64,000 bases of DNA from Cephalopachus bancanus (GCA_027257055.1 JAPVLO010000115.1:1860001-1924000), one strand, 5' to 3'. Numbered from the stretch's first letter, positions 46,851-58,504 are shown. Numbers and translations are program-made. The notes: generated from the letters alone by a model not told the origin.

Positions 46851-47540
46851 TCTTCTTGGCATTTGCCCAAAGGAGGTGAAAACATGTCCACGCAAAGACC
46901 TGCAAGCGGGGGTTTATAGGAACTTTATTTATAATTGCCAAAACTTGGAAAGAACCTGGACATCTTTTAGTAGGTGAATGGGTACATAAACTATGGAACT
47001 ACAGACAATAAAATATTATTCAGTGCTAAAACATAAAAAGCTTTCAAGCCATGAAAAGACATAGAGGAAACTTACATATGTTACTAAGTGAAATAAGCCA
47101 GTCTGAAAAGATTTCACACTTTATGATTCCAACTACATGGCATTCTGGAAAAAGCAAAACAGTGAAGACAGTAGGGAGATTAGTGATTATCAGGTGTTGG
47201 AGGTGGAGGGGATGAATAAGTGGGGGGGGGGAGATTTTAAGAGCAGTGAAAATATTCCCTAAGATACAACACTATAATGGCAGATACATGTCATTACACA
47301 TTCGTCTAAACTCACAAAAAGTAAAACACCAGGGATGAGCCCTAGTGTAAACTGTGGGCTTTGGGTGATTATAATGTGTCAATGTAGGTTCATTAATTTT
47401 AACAAATGAACCACTCTGGTGTGGATGTTGATAATGAAGAATGTTGAATGTATGGGAGCAGGCGACATATGTACCTTCCTCTTAATTATGTTGTGAGCCA
47501 AAAACTGCTCTAAAAAATGAAAGACTTGAAACAAAAATTT
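46851..47540 (+). mobile_element. Old L1 3' part (second copy), sense
   Basis: 'aggaactttatttataattg', 'ccaaaacttggaaagaacct', 'ataaaatattattcagtgct', 'aagtgaaataagccagtctg' and 'tatgattccaactacatggc' give ORF2 end and 3' UTR of an L1M. A ten-base G-run lies at 47222-47231. Confidence 0.8.
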
Positions 47541-47626
47541 AAATTTAAAAAATTATATGTATTATTTTGCAACCCCCCCCAAAAAAACCAGAAAGGATAA
47601 ACCAGAAATCAACATTAGTTACCTCA

Positions 47627-48038
47627 TGTCTGAATACATATGCATTGCTATAATTACAGGAATATCTAAGGCTGGGTAATTTATAAAGAAAAGAGATTTA
47701 TTTGGCCCAGAGTTCTGCAGGCTATACAAGAAGTGTGGCACCAGAGTTTTCTTCTGGTGAGGACCTCAGGAAGTTTTCAATCATAACTGAAGGTGAAAAA
47801 GGAGCAGACATGTTACATGAGAGAGAAAAAGGTGGGGAGGGGGTCAGGCTCTTTTTAACTACCAGCTCCTGAGTGACCTAATGCACTGAGAACTCACACA
47901 TTACAATGATTTTGGCACCAAGCAATTCATGAGGGATTACTTCTATGACCCAAACACTTCACATTAGACCTTGCCCCCAATAATGGGGATCAAATTTTGA
48001 CATGAAATTTGGAGGGGACAAATATGTAAACTATAGCA
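47627..48038 (-). mobile_element. MST-type LTR (3' LTR of the MaLR element), antisense
   Basis: On the plus strand it runs 'tgtctgaatacatatgcatt', 'taaggctgggtaatttataa', 'agttctgcaggctatacaag', 'ggaccctcagg'-like text, 'ccaataatggggatcaaatt' and 'gaggggacaaatatgtaaac', ending 'tatagca'. It is the reverse complement of an MST LTR and of the same kind as the sense solo LTR at 8952. Full length. Confidence 0.88.
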
Positions 48039-48563
48039 TCCCATCCCTGACTCACTAAATCATGTGATATTCTTTTCACATACAAAATATAATCATTCTA
48101 TCCCAATAGCCCCCAAAAGTTTCGCATTTTAGAAATGACAGAAGTCCAAAGTCTCATCTGAGACTCAAGACAATTTCCTGACAGCTATAAGCCTGTGAAG
48201 TCAAAAACAAGTTATTTACTTCCAAGGCACAATGGTGGTACAGGCATTGAGTAAACATCCTCATTCCAAAAGGGAGAAATCAGTCAAAAGAAATGGATAA
48301 CAGGCCCCACACAAGTCCAAAATCCAACAGGGCAGGCATTACATCTTCAAAATAATCTTGTTTGACTCCATGTCCCATATTCTGGGTATACCAGGCCCTG
48401 AACAACCCCACTCTGTGGCTTTGCTGGGCACAGCCCACTTGGCTGCAATTATGGGTTAGAGTTGAATGGCAGAGGCTTTGTCAGGCTGATTTTACACTAC
48501 TGGTGGCTCTATAACTCTGGGGTCTTGAGGATGGCGGCCTTGCTCCCACAGCTCCACTAGGCA

Positions 48564-48577
48564 CTGCCCTCTGGTGG
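48564..48577 (-). promoter_or_regulatory. CTCF-type consensus motif
   Basis: ctgccctctggtgg matches the 14-position core CTCF consensus (CCASYAGRKGGCRS, minus strand) at every position. It lies inside the MaLR internal region. A motif match is seen; occupancy is inference. Confidence 0.5.
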
Positions 48578-49395
48578 GGGTACTCCCTGTGGCAGCACCA
48601 CCCCTGCAGCAGACTTCTGTCTGAGTACCCAGGCATTCTGATACATCCTGTGAAATTTAAGTGGACACTGCCAAGCCTCCATCACTTTTGCATTCTTGGC
48701 ACCTGTAGACATAAGGCCATATGTAAGCTACCACAGCTTAAGGCTTGCTTCCTGCAGAATGGCAATCTGAACAGGACCTGGGCTGTTTGAACCAAGGCTA
48801 GAGTTGGAGCCGCTGTGATGCAGGAAACATCATCGCAAGATGGCACAGGGTAGCAGCCCTGGGCTTGTCCCCACAAACCATCCTGTCCTCCTCGGTCTCT
48901 GAACCTGTGATGGGAGGGAGAAGATCCCTGAGATGCATCATTCAGGGCCCTTTTTTTCACTGGTCTATTTGCACCCGGCTCCCTTTTAGTCATGCAAGTC
49001 TCTTCAGCAAGTGGTTCCTCCTCGCATCCTTGAATTCCTCATCTGAAAATACTCTTTCCTTCTCTGACACATGGCCAGGCTACAGATTTTGTAAAATTTT
49101 ATTTGTTTCCTTGTTAATTATACATTTTACATTTAGGTAATTCTTTTGATGCCATACCTGACTGTAAGCCGTTAAAAGAAGCCATGACACTTCTTGAAGA
49201 CTTTGCGCTTAGAATCTTCTACCAGATACCCTTGGTCATCACTCTTAAGTTTGGCCTTCCACAAAGCCCTAGGGCATAACTACAATGCCCTCACGTTCTT
49301 TGCTAAGTCATAACATGGGTGGTCTTTGCTCTAGTTCCTAGTATTTCATTTCTACCTGCGACCTCATCAGCCTGACCTTTACTGTCTATATTTCT

Positions 49396-49700
49396 TTTTG
49401 TTGCCTTTTTTTTTTTTTTGAGTCAGAGTCTCACTCTGTTGCCCAAGCTGGAGTGCAGTGGCACGCTCACGACCACTGCAGCCTTGACCTGTTGGGCTCA
49501 GGCGATCCTTCCACCTCAGACTTCTAAGTAGCTGGAACTACAGACGCGCACTACCACACCTGGCTTATTTTTTGATTTATTGTAGAGACAAGGTCTCACC
49601 AAGTTGCCCAGGCTGGTCTTGAACCCCTGAACTCAGGAAATCCTCTCGCCTCAGCCTCCCAAAGTGCTGGGATTACAGGCTGGGATTACACGCCTGGCGC
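49396..49700 (-). mobile_element. Alu SINE, full length, antisense, inside the MaLR
   Basis: A T-run (49407-49420) precedes both arms. The target duplication tactgtctatatttct is exact over 16 bp at 49380-49395 and 49701-49716. The 5' end of the Alu carries a short duplication of 'ggctgggattaca'. Confidence 0.96.
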
Positions 49701-49884
49701 TACTGTCTATATTTCTATCAGCATTTTGGTCACAATCACTCTAAGAAGTTCCAAATGTTTACTTATCTTTTCGTCTTCCCCTGAGCCCATCCAACTCAAC
49801 CTTTGCCAGTTACTCAGTTCCAAAGCCACGCCCACATTTTCAAGTATCTTTACAGCAGCATCCCACTTCTCAGTACCAATTTTT

Positions 49885-50054
49885 TGTCTTAGTCCCTTTG
49901 TGTTGCTATCAAGAAATATCTGAGGCTGGGTAATTTATAAAGTAAAAAGGTTTATTGGTATTCATCTTCATGATCCAAACCTTCCATTAAGCTTACCTCC
50001 AACACTGGGGATCAACATGAGATTTGGAGGGGCCAAGCAAACCAAACGACAGCA
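49885..50054 (-). mobile_element. MST-type LTR (5' LTR), antisense, internally deleted
   Basis: 'tgtcttagtccctttgtgtt', 'gaggctgggtaatttataaa' and 'aaaaaggtttattgg' jump directly to 'tcatgatccaaaccttccat', 'ccaacactggggatcaacat' and 'gagatttggaggggcc'. Some 240 bases of the LTR centre are missing compared with the left LTR. The copy can no longer serve as a full promoter. Confidence 0.88.
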
Positions 50055-50059
50055 TCGAA

Positions 50060-51945
50060 TTAATAACCCAAAAAGTGGGTAGGAATAAGGTACAGGAACT
50101 AGGAAATTGAAACTTTTCTGAGTGTATCATTTTTAATAGTTTTGTCTTTGAGTTCATGTTAATGTTTATATTTTTCAAACAAAATAAACTAACAAAGATG
50201 GGGAAAGCTAAAGTTAAATTTAAACACAGACAAATGATCCTATGTTAATATTAAATAGATATCAAAATCACACAAAAGGAAAATAGGATTTGTTCGAGTA
50301 ACTTGAATACATCACTCTGGAAACATTTGTTGAGTTTATTTTAAAGACAAAAAAGAATCAACAAAGAAATCTTGAACTCTATTTAGGAGATGTGTTTCAG
50401 TAGTGATATTGGTATAGCAACTTTTAAATCACTAATATATGTATTTAGATATGGGCAATGAGTAACTATATTGATGTTGGGAACAAAAGTTCTCGCTATG
50501 CCTGTTTATAGGATATCGGTTCTCACTTTACAGAAGGAAGATACAAATATGGGAATCAGGGAAAAGAGAAAAAATTCTGTGGCATTAGAATGGAATGAAA
50601 GATATTAGGATAAACTCATAATTTAAAAATATGGTCTAGCTTTTTCCACAGAAAAGGCCTTAGGATGCAATGACATCCTAGCAACAATGAGCACTTCTAG
50701 TGCCCAGCTCTTGATTTCTAAATACCATTTCCCACTAATTTGGAGGCTCTTTGGAGAAGTGCCTGATTCTAGATCTTCTGCATAATGAATAAAGCAAAAA
50801 AGCATAAAAGAATGAAGCAAACCTAGAACATCTTGTGACAGATCATAAGTTTTGCTCAAAAAATAAAGGGAGCATTTTAAAAGGATGCAAGAGCCAGTTT
50901 TATGGGCCTCTGGCCATATGTCACTGGCCATATGAGGACAGTTTAAGTATAAAATTAAAAATAACAGAAATGGATTATAAACATTTAATAAAAGATAATC
51001 CACAAGTCTACAAAGAAACCTATATTGGTGGGATTACATTAGAAGAACTGAGGGTCACAGAACTCAACCAAAAGAGCTTCCAATGGCCAAAGTTGGGACG
51101 ATTTGAACAACACAATACAGCAGTATCAAATAATAACCCAAAGTATAACATAAAATAGCCACGAGTTCATACTTACAATGATTAAATAAATAAATGAAGA
51201 AATAAGTAGATAATTAATGGAGAAGAGGAAAATATCCCTTGCAAAATAATTCCAAATAAATTGTGTAGATGGTCTCCTCTCAAGGAGGGAGTGCATAAAT
51301 TTCCACTCCTTAATTGTGGGCTTCACATATTGACTTCTTTCAAAGAGTACAGCATGGAACGAGGTTGAGGCAGAGAGTAACTTTAAGGCAAAGAAACGTC
51401 ACAAACACACTGTCAGCCAGGTGATCAGGGTCAACACCCACGCCAATAAACCACGCTGATATGATGTGATGAAAATGGCACTTCGCTCTGTGGTCTGGTC
51501 TTCCTCCTTCAAATCCATAATCTCAGTCTAATTATGAGGAAAAATATCAAACAAATCCCTTTGAAAAGCATCCTATGAAATATTTGAGCAGTCATCCTCA
51601 ACACTGCCAAGGTCATCAAAACAAGAAACGGGAGAGAAATGTTTCACAGTTAAGAGGAGCCTAAGGAGACACAACACCTTGATGTGATGTGGAACCCTGG
51701 ATGGGATCCTGGAAGAGAAAAAGGCATTAGGTAAAACTAAGGACACTGGAATAACTCTGGACTTTTAGTTAATATTACATCAGTGTTTGTTAATTAATTG
51801 TAACAAATGTACCATAGTAATACGAGTGGTTAATAATAAGGAAAACTGGGCATGGGGTATATGGGAGCTCTGTGTACTAATTTCTCAGTCAATTGTTACA
51901 TCTATAACTGTTTTAAAAAAATAAAATCTATTTTTAAAAAATGAG
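50060..51945 (+). mobile_element. Old L1 3' region (L1M-type), sense
   Basis: The right part is clear: 'gatggtctcctctcaaggag', 'tccttaattgtgggcttcac', 'gatatgatgtgatgaaaatg', 'gcacttcgctctgtgg', 'atgggatcctggaagagaaa', 'taacaaatgtaccatagtaa' and 'tgggcatggggtatatggga' lead to an A-rich 3' end at 51912-51945. This is an L1M 3' UTR. The left part (50060-50640) is less certain. Frames of 126 codons (minus) and 107 codons (plus) inside are relics. Confidence 0.6.
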
Positions 51946-51995
51946 CTCCCCTGGCTCTGGTTCTTATTGTGTAGTGATTTGGGTGAGGGCTATAA
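51903..51995 (+). repeat. Copy A of a shared segment (L1 tail plus following sequence)
   Basis: The L1 end 'gttttaaaaaaataaaatct' and the following ~55 bases ('cccctggctctggttct', 'gtgtagtgatttgggtg') recur in diverged form at 55452-55560. Confidence 0.6.
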
Positions 51996-54888
51996 CGCTA
52001 TTCCTCACTTAGCTCCTTCCTGTTTGACCTTTTCCCCTTTTTCTTCTTTATCCCATCTTGTCCTGCTTCTGCCACCCTGATTCAATCACCAGGCAGGTCT
52101 AGCAGCTTGAAAAGCCTGTCATTGAGCTCACGTCTTTATGGCTTCTGCGCGCTTGGAGCAAGACGGGATGAGTTTGCATCCACAAAGCAGTGCTTCAGTC
52201 ATTCAGAGACACTTTCCTGATGACTTCCTCCCAGGGTTAGAATTAGGTAAATATCCCCTGTCATTCCTCACATGATGCAGTTTCTGAATACTTCACCTTT
52301 CTGGGCACTTTCCTATGAATATTTATGCTTGTTAAAATGAGTTCAGATCTAAATATTTTCCCCGTTTTATTCTCATCAGAATTGACCATAATATCATATT
52401 TTGGAATTGTATTTGGTTTGATCTGCTGCTTAAAATATATATCATGTTGTTTCAGTTTTAGGTCTCTTCTTAATGAAAGTGAGCTAAATATAATTAAGTC
52501 TCCTTTATGCATCCTCCCCACGCTCTTTAAGTGCATCCCATTGATGAAATTTCAAACAATTCATTCAAATTCCATACCTCACCCAGATGTTCTCACTGTT
52601 TTAAATAAACAGCTGCTCTGACTGACTTTCTGAATGAACAAACATTTTTCTTACTCGTTATTGTATAGAGTACCTCACACTTATGCCAAAGATGCATAAT
52701 AAACACACTCAAATACATGTCTTTTGTTCTGCAATGGGCTTTGTGTTGATTAGCAAAATCATAGCTCTCTCAAACAGGACTATATCTCAATAGTACTTTT
52801 CCCAGAGGGGTTAGCTGAGATATAAAAAATATTGAATCTGCATCGTGGAATTTGGTGGCGTGAAGTCTTAGTTTTCATGCCGAGCATAAAACTGAACATA
52901 GTAATAAAATAAAACTGTGGTGGAATAACTCTCAGGGGAAAATAGAAATTATAGTACTCAGATATGAAGCTTAAATTAGTTGCCACCTTTTTTTATATTC
53001 CAGAATAAATCTTTCTAAACACTGCAGAGACATTATTTGGGATGTCTGATGTTTGAAAAGAAGATGCCTTTTCCTATTTGAATGATCCTGTCATAACTTG
53101 CCAACCTGGCCCACCCTGCCTCTCTCCTTGGGAGCTCTCAGTGTTCATTTAGGGGTAGAATGTCAGCTAAGATTTTCCAAATGCCCAGTGAAGCTACCTG
53201 TATATCTACTGGATGACTTTTTCAACAGTTCAACTTTCTTTTTTTTCCTTTTCATCCCTTGTCATGTGTATCCCAAGTTTTCCCTCTTCTTCTAAGCCTG
53301 AAGCCCCCATTGATATTTCTTGGTTCTTCCTCACTACACAAAACATTCTGTTTGGTTGTTTGGTGTTATTCACCATCTCTGCTTATTAGAGTCTGCCATA
53401 TATTTGCCTCTGCTGATGTCATACAGATAAAGAAACTGTCACTTCATTATGTGGCAATGATTTTGAGAATGGAGCTGTGTCCTGAATTTTTGGAATATTT
53501 CTTTTACCACTAGGACTTGAAAGATGCTCAGTGGTCTTTTTGAATCTGCCAATGCATATAACCTAAAAGACGACCTAGGCCAAGTCTATCTAACCGCAAA
53601 ATAATAATGTTGATTCATTCTGAAGCATAGTCCCTTTCATTTTATTACACCCTCACAGCTGAGTGTCCAGAAAAATGCATGTACTCGAAAGAAATGGCCA
53701 AATATTGGAATTTGGCACAGTTGATGACAAATCCAGCTTTATCATTCTCCCTGTGAATTGGGGGAGAAAAAGATCTGTTTGTTCTTTTATAAACAGTTTG
53801 AGGGCAAAATGAGGCTGGCTATTTATGCTGCTGGAAATCTTGCTTGGTTCAGAGATTTAGGATTAGTTTTGTGGTGTTTGACAGCTTATACATCTCTGTC
53901 TAAGCTTGTGGTAACTGAAGCTGCCCAGTGGGAGGAAGGTTAAGTCGTCTTTCTGAACAGTTTCCAGTCATCCTTCTTTGCAAACCCAGAGGCAGCTCTG
54001 GTGGTTCAAAAAGAACAAATAATTCCTTCCCCCAGGAGAAAGCATTGATTGAGAGCAATAACTGAATTTTCTACCACGTCAGAACTCCTCTGCACCCTTG
54101 GGATAGTGATAAGTATATAGCATATGCCATAATCATTGCATGGCCCAAAGATGTCTCTGCTGTTCCCTCCTCAGTCATTGGTGTTTCTGCAAGAAGCAAG
54201 CTCTTAGAGTTTTCTCTATCCCTCATCTTCTGGCTGGAGAATCTGCTATGTGGCCATCACTGCCTCCCGTGGCCAACTTCCAACAGGGTATAATTTTGCT
54301 TTGCTACTGGGAAGGTATTCCCAGAAATTAGGCTTGGGAGCCAGAAGGATTCTGAGCAAAACACATCTGAATGTTCAGAAATTTTGATTGTTGCTGAAAT
54401 TTGTTTCCATGCTTTGCTCAAAGAAATTGGCAATGGCAAAGTGATTTCATCTTGTGTGTCAATTCAGATCAATTGCTATGCACAGGATAACTATGCAGAG
54501 AGAATCTCAGGTGATATTTAAATGCTAGAGTTTAGTTAAAAAAGGAACCTGACTGTTAGAGATACCTGTTAAGCGTGGGAGCTGCACTGAGGTACTGGGT
54601 TTGAGTGCCTCAGAGTTGTCACCCGGGGCATGCAATGATTATGGTGCATACTATATATACTTAGCACTGCCCCATGTGCACATAGGAGCTGAGACATAGT
54701 AGTTCTTACTCTCAAGGAAAGTGTTCATAGAACAACATATGTGGTCCCATTGGCCATAGTTCTGTGATGGGATATACTATTGTCTCTCCTTAATACATGC
54801 ACATGCATACACATACTTCATAACACAAATTTTTGAGTTAAAGTTTCATACTTGGCAATTACTCTACTACCTGAAAATGTTTTAATCC
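51996..54888. other. About 2.9 kb unique DNA, no gene recognised
   Basis: I see no repeat. Part 52280-52620 is balanced and unique, with plus-strand (98-codon) and minus-strand (91-codon) frames overlapping by chance. Other frames up to 84 codons at 53.1-53.5 kb lack domains. Confidence 0.5.
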
Positions 54889-54985
54889 AGTGCTTCTCCA
54901 ACTTTAATACATACACATGGGGAACATATTAGAAAGGCATGATGCCCATGCTGCTGATCTGTGACCCAAATTGCCTAGCAAACTT
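54889..54985. mobile_element. MER5-type hAT fragment
   Basis: 'cagtgcttctccaactttaa' at the start and 'gatgcccatgctgctgatct' near the end are MER5A/B words. Internally shortened. Confidence 0.55.
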
Positions 54986-54999
54986 CTAAATTCTCAGAT

Positions 55000-55450
55000 G
55001 GCTTCATACTTCTTGTAGGATAAAGGAAAAATATGACATGGTTTACAGGGTCCTTGCTTTGTCTTATGGTCTCGTTGCCATCTAACTCAACAGTCTCATT
55101 TTCCCTCCATGACTTCCTGTGCTTGTCCCAGACCATTGACTCTGCTCTTTGTTCAATCCTTTCTACTAGTTAAGTTCTGCTCATTTCAGGACCTTTGCAC
55201 ATGCTGCCCATCCTGTCTGAGATGCTCTTTATCTTTTCTCCTAGATAAATTTTACTCTCCTGAACTGTACCCCGCACCTTTAAAATAATAATTTTTTAAA
55301 AGTTACTCATCCTTTGCATCTCAACTCTTCACTGCTTCAGCCTCCCTGACTTCTCCAACTAGAACAATTATCCTTATTGTCTATTCCACAGTAGAGGACA
55401 TTTTCACTTTCAGTTTGGTGATTATTGATATCTGTCTCCCCTGTTATAAG
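55000..55450 (+). mobile_element. L2 LINE 3' part, sense, with a tiny L1 tail inserted
   Basis: 'gacatggtttacagggtcct', 'cattttccctccatgacttc', 'caggacctttgcacatgctg', 'ctgtctgagatgctctttat' and 'gattattgatatctgtctcc' follow L2. The text is broken at 55258-55302. Confidence 0.7.
55258..55302 (+). mobile_element. 45-bp L1 3'-tail insertion, sense
   Basis: 'cctgaactgtaccccgcacc' matches the L1 end at 4111-4130, followed by an A-rich tail. It is flanked by ttactc at 55252-55257 and 55303-55308. Removing it restores continuous L2. Confidence 0.7.
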
Positions 55451-55451
55451 T

Positions 55452-55560
55452 ACATTTACAACAGTTTTAAAAAATAAAATCTATTGAAAAAAATGGGATT
55501 CCCTGGATCTGATTTTTTTTTATGTAGTGATTTAGTGATTTGGGTTGGGCCTGCAATACT
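55452..55560 (+). repeat. Copy B of a shared segment (L1 tail plus following sequence)
   Basis: 'cagttttaaaaaataaaatc' followed by 'ttccctggatctgattt' and 'tgtagtgatttagtgatttg' parallels 51903-51995. Confidence 0.6.
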
Positions 55561-56309
55561 CGATGAGGGTGAGCATCTTGTCTGTTTTTACCCACCAGTA
55601 TTTTCCCAGCTCTTAACACACCATTTCTTGCTTCAATTCCTAGACTTTGATTTTCTTGGAAATGTCAATCCTCAGAGTAGGTTCATCAGAAAAAAGAAGG
55701 CCCTTATCCTCCAAACTGAACTTGGGGCAGGAAGTGAGATGAGGTTTGGGGTGGCCACTGGTTGGTGAGAAATGTATTCCCCAACTGTGAGATAGAACTT
55801 GGGTTTGTTTTACTTCCAGAGTGTTGTTGCAACGATGTATCCATCCTTTCAACCTCCAAAGGACTGAGGACATAATCCTATTCTGCTTCACATCGATTTC
55901 CTGTAGGCGTGTGTGACTGCCTTCCAAACCCTATCTTGCTACTGGATAAGGAGTTCTTTCTGGACAGAAATCAGGTCTTTCCTTATTTCTGCTACTGCAA
56001 GCTTTGTGCACAGTAGAAATTTAATAACATATGAGGTTAAATCAAACCTGGAAACATGCACAGGAAAACTTTGGGTTCATGGGAGGGAATAGTTTGACCC
56101 ATTAATATCTTCCCTAGGATTGCTGGGATAAAATAGTGATAATTTACCCTGTGGATATGTGAGTCACATAAAATGTCATGTTTCCCTTTTTGCATTGGAT
56201 GTTGGAAAGCTAGCATCAAGTTCTGTCCAAGTGTATTGCACTTTATGGCAAGAATTTGTTAAGACATCTCAATTTCTTTTCAGATCAAGGCAGGGTATAG
56301 AAATAGATT
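55561..56309. other. No gene or repeat recognised
   Basis: Anonymous DNA. A 94-codon plus-strand frame (55484-55768) and a 95-codon minus-strand frame (55640-55927) overlap and have no domains. Confidence 0.45.
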
Positions 56310-57060
56310 ACAGATATTTAGTGAGATGTCTATGAATGCTATAGTGTACTAGGAACTCAACACATGTTAACTCTAATTTTCTATATTTAAAAAGGTAACT
56401 AATATGACCCCCCCATTTGAAGATGAGATAATAGAATGCTTATATAATTTACTCAAAGTTATAGACCTAAACTCTGGTTTAGACAAAGTAACTGAGGCTC
56501 AGAGAGAATAATTTACTACTTTAAATTTACTCAGCTGATTATTGACTGTCTTAGTCTCCTAGGGCTGCTACAACGAACTGTCACAAACTTGATGGCTTGA
56601 AACAACATAAATTTATTCTCTCATAGTTCTTCAGGCTAGCAGTCCAAAAACAAGGTGTTTAGTAGGGTCATACTCACTCTGAAGGCTTTAGGGAAAAATT
56701 CCTCCTTGCCTCTTCCTAATTTCTGGTGGCTTTGGGAAATCCTTTACATTCCTTGGCTTGCAGTTTCATCTCTCTAACCTCTGCCTTCATCTTCACATGA
56801 TCTTTTACCCTGTATGAGCTTCTGTGTGCCTCTACTCTTATAAGAATATCAATTTTTGATTTGGTCTACCCTAATCCAGTATGACCTCATTTTAACCAAT
56901 CATGTCTGTCAAAACCCTATTTTCAAATAAGGCCACATTTTGAGGTTTTGAGTGGACACGCATTTTTGGGACACACTATTCAACCCACTACAGTGACTGA
57001 GCTAGAACTGAAAGGACTACTTTGGGGCCATGTTCTTTATACTACCCCAAACTAACTACT
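56310..57060 (+). mobile_element. MIR relics, sense, split by an LTR
   Basis: A diverged MIR occupies 56310-56480. A second MIR 3' part starts 'aaagtaactgaggctcagag' (56485). It is interrupted at 56546 and resumes at 56993 with 'gtgactgagctagaactgaa' and 'tttggggccatgttctttat'. Confidence 0.65.
56547..56992 (-). mobile_element. Solo LTR (MaLR/MLT-like), antisense
   Basis: It begins 'tgtcttagtctcctagggct', continues 'caacataaatttattctctc', 'agttcttcaggctagcagtc' and 'atgacctcattttaaccaat', and ends 'ttcaacccactaca'. The minus strand carries 'gagaataaattt', the LTR polyadenylation-type signal. Flanks ttgac (56542-56546) and gtgac (56993-56997) fit a 5-bp duplication with one change. Confidence 0.82.
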
Positions 57061-57064
57061 TCTG

Positions 57065-58504
57065 CCTAGATATTCTGCACAATGCCCCACAATTGACTGA
57101 TCCCTACAAGAAAGATGATGCCTGCCAACTCTAAAGTTAATTTGGCAGTTACTCTTAGAAGTGGACTGGTGGTTGATTTGTATGGAAGAATTGCTAAATG
57201 GCCAATTTAGAGAGGATGTAAACAGTGAATTTAGGTTTAAAAAAGAATTACATTTTGAAAAGCCAAATATTTGGAGAATTGGGCTAGCTAGATAAAGATG
57301 GGCATAGTCAACATGGTGTTTCTATCCTCACAGCATCAGCCTCTTTATTCATATTCTATGATCCCTCCTCCCAGTTCCCAATTCTTGTTGGTGAGAAGAG
57401 TGCTTACCTTGCAAAATACCTTCCCACTTGTAGGGCTGGGGCAATGCTGTCTCTCAATTGCTTGTTTGATGTTAACATTATTCTGAGAATTGCATCTTGT
57501 TCAGCATGATATTTTAATGAGCCTTTGTCTGTTCTAGTTAAGACAGTTGGAGCTGAGCTAACAATGGGGAGAGAGGGTCCTCAGTGACATTGGTGGTCTT
57601 CGTAAGTCTGTTGCTTGGAAGAGCAGTTCCCACAGCCTCCCCATTCACTCTAGCAGTGAGAAGTTGAAAATTCTGAGAATATCTCTTGTAATGTTCTTTT
57701 CTAGGTGTGATGTCCCCATATAGTTCTTGTGGTGGCAAAATGGGTAGGTTGTCCATAGAGACTCTTTATCCTGGATAAATCAGTCACATTCGAGGACAAG
57801 AGGAACTGGGCAGGGCATGCAATAGGAATCAGGGTCAGATTAAGAAGGTTGGCAAGTGGGGGAAAGTGAGACCACCTGGCCATTTTCTGGGCTGGGCTGT
57901 AGGGAGGAGAAGAAAGAGCATGCCCCACTGGTGGTTTAAAAGTCAAGTAGGGAGGCTAATCTGCTTAGTCAACCAACCATCTCTCCTCCAGCATCCCATT
58001 CCCAATGAAAAAGCCTTCCTCCTCTTGGCCCTGATGATGACTTAATTTTCATTTTGTCTGAGTTCTTCTGTGGTTCACCCCTGGATGGTATTTCTTCATT
58101 GACAATGCTTGGCATCTCCTTTATGAGACTCACCAATCACTCATACTTTTCTGTAAATGTTAGATCCTTGAAACAAAGTTCTGAAGAGAGAAAGAGTTGG
58201 AAATTATGTAGGGAAAAGAGCATGACTTTTGCCTCCAAATAGAAAGCATTTTGACACAGGGAGTCAAACTTTTGTTTCAAAAATATTGTCAAGGGTTAAG
58301 GAGAGCTTCTCAAGAGGTATAGAGGGAAAGAAAAAAGAATAAAAACAAGAAAGAAAAGAGGGAAAGAGGAAGAAAGAGGGAGAAATTAAAAAGCCTGGGT
58401 CCTCTGAATTACTTCGGCAGCATCTAATCATGATCACAAAGAGGGTTGGCAATTTCTTGTAGAACAAATACATTGCATGAGATAATTAGTATAATGACTT
58501 AGAA
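57065..58504. other. No gene recognised
   Basis: Unique-looking DNA with one purine-rich tract (58319-58395). Minus-strand frames of 72 and 81 codons at 57.5-57.9 kb have no domain. Confidence 0.5.
58319..58395 (+). repeat. Purine-rich low-complexity tract
   Basis: Nearly uninterrupted A/G with GAAA and GGGAAAGA units. Confidence 0.8.

Larger units (their letters stand above)
48039..49884 (-). mobile_element. MaLR internal region (MST-int-like), antisense
   Basis: This block lies exactly between two LTRs of the same family and orientation. Text such as 'gtccaaagtctcatctgaga', 'cacaagtccaaaatccaaca', 'tgctgggcacagcccacttg' and 'gcactgccctctggtggggg' is the known non-coding-like internal part of MaLR elements. 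These elements lack standard gag-pol genes and depend on ERVL proteins. A relic minus-strand 103-codon frame (48682-48993) is not retroviral in any way I recognise. An Alu interrupts it at 49396-49700. Confidence 0.85.

Noticed and set aside
48682..48993. 103-codon frame as a retroviral gene remnant
   Set aside because: It lies in the MaLR interior, which lacks standard retroviral genes, and the translation shows no gag, protease or polymerase feature.
50623..51003. 126-codon minus-strand frame
   Set aside because: It overlaps L1M 3' UTR-like sequence with a competing frame on the other strand.
58408..58440. Second U6-like word 'cttcggcagcatc'
   Set aside because: The match is limited to a dozen bases and does not continue.
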